DNA of 64,000 nt, from the NCBI RefSeq assembly GCF_003086295.3, contig NC_092048.1, positions 70,350,841-70,414,840 of the forward strand, in the 5' to 3' direction. Shown here one piece after another: positions 56,816 through 64,000 of this stretch (the stretch's first letter is position 1; the number at the start of each line of letters is the position of its first letter). The notes beneath the pieces were generated by a model. That model saw only the letters and a list, made by a program, of their open reading frames with translations, ran no database searches and was not told the origin of the DNA. Made by a program: the position numbers and the translations under genes. Source of the DNA: Arachis hypogaea (taxonomy: Eukaryota > Streptophyta > Magnoliopsida > Fabales > Fabaceae).

Positions 56816-58575
56816 CAGCAACCAAGGATCATCAAGTAATAAAACTCACGGGAGTGAGGTCGATCCCACAAGGATTGAAGGATTGAGCAACTTTAGTTTA
56901 GTGGTTGAATTAGTCAAGCAAACAAGTGTTGATTGTGTGAAATTGTGTTGACAGGAATTAAATTGCATAGAATGTAAAGGGGAGTGGGTGATTTGCAGGA
57001 AATTAAAGGGAACAAAAAAAGAAAAAGAGCTGAATCTTAAAGAACAAGAAATTAAATGGCAGAAACTTAGAACGCAAGAAATGTAAATTACAGAATCTTA
57101 AAGTACAATAAATGTAAATTGCTTGAATTATAAAAGGAGTTGGGAATTGGGATTGCAGAAATTAAACAAGGAAAAGTAAATTGCAACAAGTAGGAATATA
57201 AAATGTGGATTCAATCAAACCGGATCTCAAATGACAATAACAATAAGCTTGGTGTAGCAACGAAACAAGGAAATTGAAATTGAAAGATGTAGATCTCATG
57301 ACCCAAGAGACTAGATAACCAAGTCTAGATCTCAATGCCTTCCTAGATCCAAATTTAGAATTCAATTGCAAGAAAAGTAAGATCAAGCAGTAGAAGAAAG
57401 GAATTCAAATATTGATTTCTCAAAAAGTGTAGTAAAGAAAACAGAGAGATCTCAAGGTGAGATTGAGGCAGAATTTCCTCAATTCTTCAACACCCAAGAC
57501 TCAAAATCTCCAAATAGCTCAAAACCCAAAAGCTCTCCAAAAACTACTCAGCAAAACTAAAAGGAAAGCTCTCCCCAAAATCACTCAGTAAAAACTAAAA
57601 AGGAAAAGCTCCCTTAAAACTTCAAATCCTAAGCTATTTATACACTTTCTTCAAATGATCATTAAGCCTTGAATTGGGCCTTTAGTCTTGATGGAATTGG
57701 GTTGACAGTAGCCTCCGCTGATTGCTCTTGGTGTTGGGAAGAAATCCACTTGTGAACCGGGCCATTAACCATTCACGTTTGAGTCAACGTTTGAGGCAAA
57801 CGTTGACTCAAACGTCTTCATGTGTGGCATTATGCAGCTCGGCCACTTGCTGTCATCCACGTTTGGCTCAACGTTTGAGGTCAAACGTGAGCTCAAATGT
57901 GGTTCTCCCATGCTACTCCTTTGGCCAACGTTTGGCCCAACGTTTGAGGCAAACGTTGGTGCAAACGTGGCTCAATTAAATCATCAATCAGGGACTCTTC
58001 TTCATGCTAAATTGGCGCCAACGTTTGACCTCACGTTTGAGGCAAACGTTGGCGCAAATGTTGGTTTGCTCCAGGGGTGCTCTTTTTCATTCTTTTTGGC
58101 GCCAACGTTTGACCTCACGTTTGAGGCAAACGTTGGCGCAAACGTTGCCTTCCCTTGCTTCTTCTTCAGCCAACGTTTGCCTCAACATTTGAGGCAAACG
58201 TTGGCTCTTCTCCAGGGTGTTCTTCATCTGCTTCTCACGTTTGAGTTAACGTTTGAGGCAAACGTTAGCTCAAACGTGAATCTCTCTTTTCAAGCCCATT
58301 CTTGCAACCTTCTTCCAAGCTTTATTTCACCTATCATCAATCAACAATTGTATCAAAGCTATGCCATAATCATGAGAGTTGTTCTTCTTCTTGTCATATG
58401 AGCAATTATGGCACAAAAACTCATGAAAATGCATCAATTTATCCATGGTTGATTGAATCAAAGGAAACATGAAATTCAACCCAATTGACTTATGTATGGC
58501 TTAAGAAAGTGCATGAAACTAAATGAAAACAAAGAAAAAAGACTAGTGAAACTAGGCTAAGATGACTTGTCATCA
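56816..58575 (-). repeat. 3' LTR of I
   Basis: The minus strand begins TGATGACAAGTCATCTTAGC at 58575. The opposite end is eroded or truncated around 56816. A minus-strand TATAAATAG at 57634-57642 is a core-promoter candidate. Confidence 0.75.
57775..58285. repeat. Palindrome array in the LTR of I
   Basis: At least six units with arms CAACGTTTG/CAAACGTTG around AGG, for example 57785-57805 and 57937-57959, linked by GCGCCAACGTTTGACCTCAC-type sequence. The open frames running through it reflect the repeat rather than a protein. Confidence 0.85.
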
Positions 58576-60088
58576 CAACACCAAACTTAAAACTTGCTTG
58601 TCCCCAAGCAAGAACAGAATTATTAAGAAGAAAGAATGAAAACAAAAGAGAATGCTCATGTTAGTAGAGTATTATTGGTAGCTCATGGGGTTTTATGCAG
58701 ATATGTAACTACTCACTTCTTATTGACAAGTAGGCCTGGAAAGTTCTCTCTAAGCATCAAGTAACACACTGCTATGACCTCTCATTATTCCTTTGTCCTT
58801 GTTTACTGAATTCTTTTCTTTATAAACTTTAGTTCAGTGTCATGTGTAACAAGCTCTTTTCTTTATTTATGCTTGACACATTATTCACTTTAGACACTTG
58901 GCTCACATGCCTTCTTAGAATATTGATGCCCAGCACCTCTTTGGGTTACTAAATGTCTTGTAGCCAGGTTGCTCTTGATAGTGGACTTTCAGTTGATAAT
59001 CCCGGGTTAGTTAACCCAAGTTACTAAGTGTTGATGCACTCCAAAGAACTTAATAATCCAAGCAGATCCTAGTACAAAGACACCACAGGCATATATTCTA
59101 AGGTTCAAGCTATTGGTGTCTAGCTTTGTTTCTTTTGTTTTTTTTTTCTTTTGTTCTGTTGCCACTTTTGGCTTTTTCTTTTCTCTTTTTGTTTTTCTTT
59201 TCATTCAAGGACTTTTATTTTGTTGAGATCCATAGACAGTGAACTACTTTCTTCTTAAAAAGAGAATAGTCTATTCCTTTTATTCACTAATAGTGAGTTG
59301 CCACACAATCATACATACATGCCACTACTTACTATTATTTGACTTCTAGCTAGCAATGAACCATCTTACTCCATGTTTCAAACATTTCTTTTATTGAATT
59401 GAAAAGATGCAGGGGACAAAGCATGCATTAGTTAAGTGAAAGTAAACACACAAGTACACTTAGACTAGCATTCTTATTGACAATAATATTCAAGATGCAT
59501 AACTACTGAACTAACAGTTACTGCTAAGATGGGCATATTCAAACTTCAAATTTAGAAAAATTGCATGCTGATGGAGTTAAGTGTCAATACAACCTTTTGG
59601 TGGCTTCTTCTTCTTACTCTCGACTGATGGTGTGAAGCCCTCCCGAGAAAGTGTTTGAATCCCTGCAGAGTTAAGGGAAGTTGCTTGTTTCTCAAGCCCT
59701 TAGATAACTAGTTAGTGTGCAGGACCTTCTTGTGGGCTTTTGAACTTACTTTGGTGTGTGAACACCAAACTTAGTCCCTTGCCACTACCTTTGATGCATC
59801 GAGTTGATCATATGTGAATTCCTAGTGTCTTAGCTAAAGATAATAAAACTACAAAGTAGAAGCAAACAATGATTAAATGATTCATCTGATTGCTTGGAAC
59901 TAGCAACCCTTTATGCAGAAGGTGAGAATGTGTTTTTAAATTAGATTTTTGGTGGAACACCAAACATAAAATCCTTCATTCTCCTTTAAATTGTTTTGGT
60001 GTGTGACACCAAACTTAGCTCATTGCACTGCAGGTGAATCCACTTAATCTTTTTATTGAACTAGCATTGAAAGAAAATGACTACCTCA
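58576..60088 (-). other. 3' noncoding region of I
   Basis: No gene is seen. Next to the LTR the minus strand reads GTTTTAAGTTTGGTGTTG in the polypurine position. Further AAGTTTGGTGT motifs are near 59770 and 60010. A T-rich tract lies near 59130-59200. Confidence 0.7.
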
Positions 60089-60135
60089 GGTTGGGTTGCC
60101 TCCCAACAAGCGCTCTTTTAATGTCACTAGCTTGA
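60089..60135 (-). promoter_or_regulatory. Conserved block after the integrase frame of I
   Basis: Minus-strand GTCAAGCTAGTGACATTAAA followed by AGAGCGCTTGTTGGGAGGCAACCC (in two parts). It lies 17 bases after the end of the integrase frame, matching the position in the polymerase-less elements after their tail domain. Confidence 0.5.
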
Positions 60136-60152
60136 CATTCTTCATTTTTGCT

Positions 60153-61134
60153 TCAAGGACGTTGTAAGCTCTGAACCTCTTTTTCCTTGTCCCAATGTCC
60201 TCCTAAGTACAGCTTTGTTCTGTGACCATTTGCTGTGAATTGACTCTTTGTTGCTTCATCTAGCAATTCAATACTTCCATAAGGAAAAACCTTGGTTACC
60301 AAATATGGACCAGTCCACTTAGATTTAAGCTTGCCAGGGAATATCTTGAGCCGTGAGTTGTACAAAAGTACTTGCTACCCTGGTTTGAATTTTTTCTTCA
60401 TGACCTTCTTGTCATGCCACCTCTTGGCTTTTTCCTTGTATATCTTAGCACTTTCATAGGCTTCTAGCCTAAATTCATCCAGCTCATTTAGCTGCAACAA
60501 CCTTTTCTCACCTGCTGCTTCAGAGTCAAGGTTTAGGAGTTTAGTAGCCCAAAAAGCTTTGTGTTCAAGCTCCACAGGGAGGTGACATGATTTGCCATAT
60601 AATAGCTGAAAGGGTGACTTCCCAATGGGAGTTTTGAAAGCTGTCCTGTATGCCCAGAGTGCATCCTCCAGCTTCCGAGCCCAATCTTTTCTTGAACTTC
60701 CTACTGTCTTTTCCAGAATCTTCTTCAATTCCCGATTTGCCAATTCAGCCTGTCCATTGGTCTGGGGGTGATATGGCGTGGCTACTTTATGAATCACTCC
60801 ATATTTCTGGAGGAGCTTCTCCATCTGTTTGTTGCAAAAATGGCTACCACCGTCACTCACAAGACCCTTGGGAACCCCATATCTAGTGAAAATATGCTTC
60901 TTAAGGAATTGAAGGACAATTTGTGCATCACAGGTGGTTGTGGCTATAGCTTCCACCCACTTTGAGACGTATTCTACTGCCACCAAAATATATCTGAAAG
61001 AATAGGAAGGGGGAAAGGTCCCATGAAGTCAATACCCCATAAATCAAATAATTCCACTTCCAGAATGAAGTTTTGAGGCATCTCATTCCTTCTTGTCAAG
61101 CCTCCTGTTCTCTGGCATTCGTTGCATTGGTGAA
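60153..61134 (-). pseudogene. Integrase of I, broken
   Basis: Starts at the J insertion with the CNEC half of the zinc motif. It covers the DDE core ([28 protein letters not shown]) and the tail (FKPG..., KWTGPYLVTKVFPYGSIEL). A missing C in a C-run near 61010 shifts the frame, and TAG at 60375-60377 interrupts it just before the tail, where glutamine is usual. The upstream polymerase part is not in the window. Confidence 0.85.
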
Positions 61135-62888
61135 TGATGAGCGGATAATTTATACGCTTTTTGACATTGTTTTTAGTATGTTTTTAGTAGGATCCAGTTA
61201 CTTTTAGGGATGTTTTCATTAGTTTTTATGTTAAATTCACATTTCTGGACTTTACTATGAGTTTGTGTGTTTTTCTGTAATTTCAGGTATTTTCTGGCTG
61301 AAATTGAGGGACTTGAGCAAAAATCAGATTCAGAGGTTGAAAAAGGACTGCTGATGTTGTTGGATTCTGACCTCCCTGCACTCAAAGTGGATTTTCTGGA
61401 GCTACAGAACTCGAAATGGCGCGCTTCCAATTGCGTTGGAAAGTAGACATCCAGGTCTTTCTAGAAATATATAATAGTCCATACTTTGGCCAAGAATTGA
61501 CGACATAAACTGGCGTTCAACGCCAGCCTTCTGCCCAAATCTGGCGTCCAGCGCCAGAAAAGGATCCAAAACCAAAGTTGAACGCCCAAACTGGCACAGA
61601 AACTGGCGTTCAACTCCACAAATGGCCTCTGCACGTGCAACACTCAGGCTCAGCCCAAACACACACCAAGTGGGCCCCGGAAGTGGATTTATGCATCAAT
61701 TACTTACTCATGTAAACCCTAGTAGCTAGTTTATTATAAATAGGACCTTTTACTATTGTATTAGGCATCTTTTGATCATCTTAGGATCTTAGGATCATCT
61801 TTGAACGCATTGTTCTTAGATCAAGGGGGCTGGCCATCTCGGTCATGCCTGGACCTTTCACTTATGTATTTTCAACGGTAGAGTTTCTGCACTCCATAGA
61901 TTAAGGTGTAGAGCTCTGCTGTTCCTCAAAGATTAATGCAAAGTACTTCTGTTTTCTATTCAATTCATCTTATTTCGCTTCTAAGATATCCATTCGCACC
62001 AAAGAACGTGATGAAGGTGATGATTATGTGTGACGCTCATCATCCTTCTCCCTTATGAACGCGTGCCTGACAAACACTTCTGTTCTACATGAAATAAGCT
62101 AGAATGAGTATCTCTTAGATCTCCTAACCAGAATCTTCGTGGCGTAAGCTAGAATGATGGCGGCATTCAAGAGAATCCGGAAAGTCTAAACCTTGTCTGT
62201 GGTATTCCAAGTAGGATTCAATGATTGAATGACTGTGACGAGCTCCTAACTCGCGATTGTAGGGCGTTAGTGACAGACGCAAAAGGATAGTAAATCCTAT
62301 TCCAGCATGATCGAGAACCGACAGATGAATAGCCGTGCCGTGACAGGGTGCGTGAGCATATTATTCACTGAGAGGATAAGATGAAGCCATTGGCAAGGGT
62401 GATGCCTCCAGACGATTAGCCGTGCCGTGACAGGGCATTGGATCATTTTCCCTTGAGATGACCGAAAGTAGCCGTTGACAGTGGTGATGTATCACATAAA
62501 GCCAGCCATGGAAAGGAGTAAGACTGGATGAAGATAGCAGGAAAGCAGAGGTTCAGAGGAATGAAAAGCATCTCCATTCGCTTATCTGAAATTCCTACCA
62601 ATGATTTACATAAGTATCTCTATCCCTATTTTATTATATAATATTCGAAAACACCATTATCACTTTATATCTACCTGACTGAGATTTACAAGGTGACCAT
62701 AGCTTGCTTCATACCAACAATCTCCGTGGGATTCGACCCTTACTCACGTAAGGTATTACTTGGACGACCCAGTGCACTTGCTGGTTAGTTGTATCGAAGT
62801 TGTGACAATTATGTATTGAGATCAGCGCACCAAGTTTCTCACATTGCCAGGGATTGTTTGAGCCTGGACATCACAATTTCGTGCACCA
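61135..62888 (+). repeat. 5' LTR of J
   Basis: The LTR is 1754 bp, from TGATGAGCGGATAATTTAT to CGTGCACCA. It resembles the A LTR throughout, including palindromes at 61510-61560, TATA box near 61735 and the GGCTGGCCATCTCGGTCATG hairpin near 61827. Confidence 0.9.
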
Positions 62889-62894
62889 AGTTTT

Positions 62895-62913
62895 TGGCGC
62901 CGTTGCCGGGGAT
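62895..62913 (+). other. Primer-binding site of J (tRNA-Asp)
   Basis: TGGCGCCGTTGCCGGGGAT, a perfect 19-base complement of the tRNA-Asp 3' end. Confidence 0.93.
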
Positions 62914-64000
62914 TGTTCGAGTTTGGACAACTGACGGCTCATCTTGTTGATCAGATTAGGTAATTTTTTTTTCGTTTTGTTTTCAAAAATCTTTCAAAAA
63001 CTCTTCTTTTGTTTTTGAAAAAAAATGTTTTCAAAAATTTTCTTCAGAATTTTTAAGAATGAATTCTAGTGTTTCATGAAGCATGTGAAGCCTGGCTGGC
63101 TGTAAAGCCATGTCTAAATTCTTTTGGACTGAGGCTTCCAAACCATCAGAGGTAAGTTACATACTTGATAAATGATGAGCAGCAATTTGTTATCAAGATC
63201 AATATACTCTGGTGTTAAATGCTAAAACTTGGCTGGCCATTGGCCATGTCTAGTGTTTTGGACTGGAGCTTTCATTGAAAGCTTGGCTGGCTAGTGAGCC
63301 ATGTCTAATTCCTGGACTGAAGCTTTAGACTAACATGGCAAGATTCCTGGAATTCATATTAAAAATTTTGGAATCCTTATTTTCCTTTTTCAAATTAATT
63401 TTCAAAAAAAAAAAAATTTTAGAAAATCATAAAAATCAAAAATATTTTTCTGTTTCTTGTTTGAGTCTTGAGTCATATCATAAGTTTGGTGTCACCTGCA
63501 TATGCATCTTGCATTTTTTCGAAAATTTCATGCATTCATAGTGTTCTTCATGATCTTCAAGTTGTTCTTGGTAAGTCTTCTTGTTTGATCTTGATGATTT
63601 TTTGTTTTGTGTCTTTTCATGTTTATCATATGCATTCTTGAATTCTTAGTGTCTCAGCATTAAAAAATTCTAAGTTTGGTGTCTTGCATATTTTCTTTGC
63701 ATTAAAAATTTTTCAAAATTGTGTCTTGATGTTCATCATGACATTCATAGTGTTCTTGGTGTTCATCTTGACATTCATAGCATTCTTGCATGCATTCATT
63801 GTTTTGATCTAAAAATTTCATGCATTGCATATTTTTCATGTTTTTCATAAAAATTTCAAAAATAAATAAAAAAAATATCTTTCCATTTTTCTCTCATCAA
63901 ATTCGAAAATTTGAGTTGACTTTTTCAAAAATTTTTAAAATCAAATTGTTTCTCATGAGTCAAATCAAATTTTCAATTTGAAAATCTTATCTTTTTCAAA
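62914..64000 (+). other. Leader of J (partial)
   Basis: No gene is seen. It is co-linear with the leader of A but has three GGCTGGC..GCCATG hairpin units (near 63090, 63230 and 63290) where A has two, and AAGTTTGGTGTC motifs near 63483 and 63670. Confidence 0.75.

Larger units (their letters stand above)
56816..61134 (-). mobile_element. LTR retrotransposon I, 3' part with integrase
   Basis: Minus-strand element with 3' LTR, 3' noncoding DNA and the end of integrase, interrupted at 61135 by J. The rest of the element lies outside the window. The left boundary with F is uncertain by about 15 bases because the LTR lacks a clear CA terminus. The 3' noncoding DNA shares blocks with B. Confidence 0.78.
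61135..64000 (+). mobile_element. LTR retrotransposon J (A-like), 5' part
   Basis: A plus-strand element beginning with an LTR of the A type, inserted in the integrase of I, with primer site and leader. It runs past the window end before any gag. Possible left target copy GTGAA at 61130-61134. Confidence 0.85.

Noticed and set aside
57722..58401. Overlapping open frames with repeated peptides through the I LTR
   Set aside because: They are translations of the CAACGTTTG palindrome array in several phases and lack start context and domains.
1..64000. Host genes, organelle insertions, rRNA or complete tRNA genes
   Set aside because: I read all stretches between retrotransposon parts and found nothing that resembles them. 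All long frames belong to element proteins.

Overview
This 64-kb window looks like plant pericentromeric heterochromatin. I infer Arachis (peanut) from the abundance of TGGCGTTCAACGCCA and ACGCGTACGCGT motifs and from the style of the Athila/Tat-like Ty3-gypsy elements. This is recognition from memory, not a database result. I see no host gene, rRNA or complete tRNA. Nearly every base can be assigned to LTR retrotransposons inserted into one another. Almost all reading frames are broken by stops or frameshifts.

Layout, left to right, with letters used throughout. D (minus, 1-6567, cut by the window edge) sits in the gag of C (minus; pieces 6568-6693 and 27489-29495). B (plus, 6694-27488, target duplication GTTTC) also sits in C's gag. 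A (plus, 10001-20805, target duplication AGGAC) sits in B's gag. E (minus, Tat/Ogre-like, 29496-36860) abuts C's leader and carries a probable solo LTR (31796-33519). F (plus, 36861-41012 and 54866-about 56815) interrupts E. A solo LTR G (minus, 41013-42315 and 54572-54860, duplication GTCAA) lies in F's gag, and H (minus, 42316-54571, duplication GAGCT) lies inside G. I (minus, about 56816-61134) abuts F, and J (plus, 61135 to the window end) interrupts I. The deepest chains are C-E-F-G-H and C-E-F-I-J, five levels.

How they work together: only H carries a near-complete polyprotein frame (gag, protease, reverse transcriptase, RNase H, integrase). I carries an integrase remnant. A, B, D and F have gag and protease but no polymerase, so they look non-autonomous. 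Primer sites where visible (A, B, F, H, J) match the 3' end of tRNA-Asp. A, D and H also carry a second frame (ORF2) in the env position, and B carries a short version. Its function is unknown, and A, B and perhaps H have a TATA-like box 145-190 bp upstream of it. H shares LTR sequence with A and J, and I shares its 3' region with B, so H and I are candidate helper lineages.

The most unusual theme is that several families independently carry dense arrays of short palindromes with different cores: GGCGTT..AACGCC (A, D, F, H, J), AACGTTAGTGACA hairpins (LTRs of B), CAACGTTTG/CAAACGTTG (LTR of I), and ACGCGTACGCGT (E and its solo LTR). In F one array is also a 63-bp minisatellite translated into 21-residue protein repeats.
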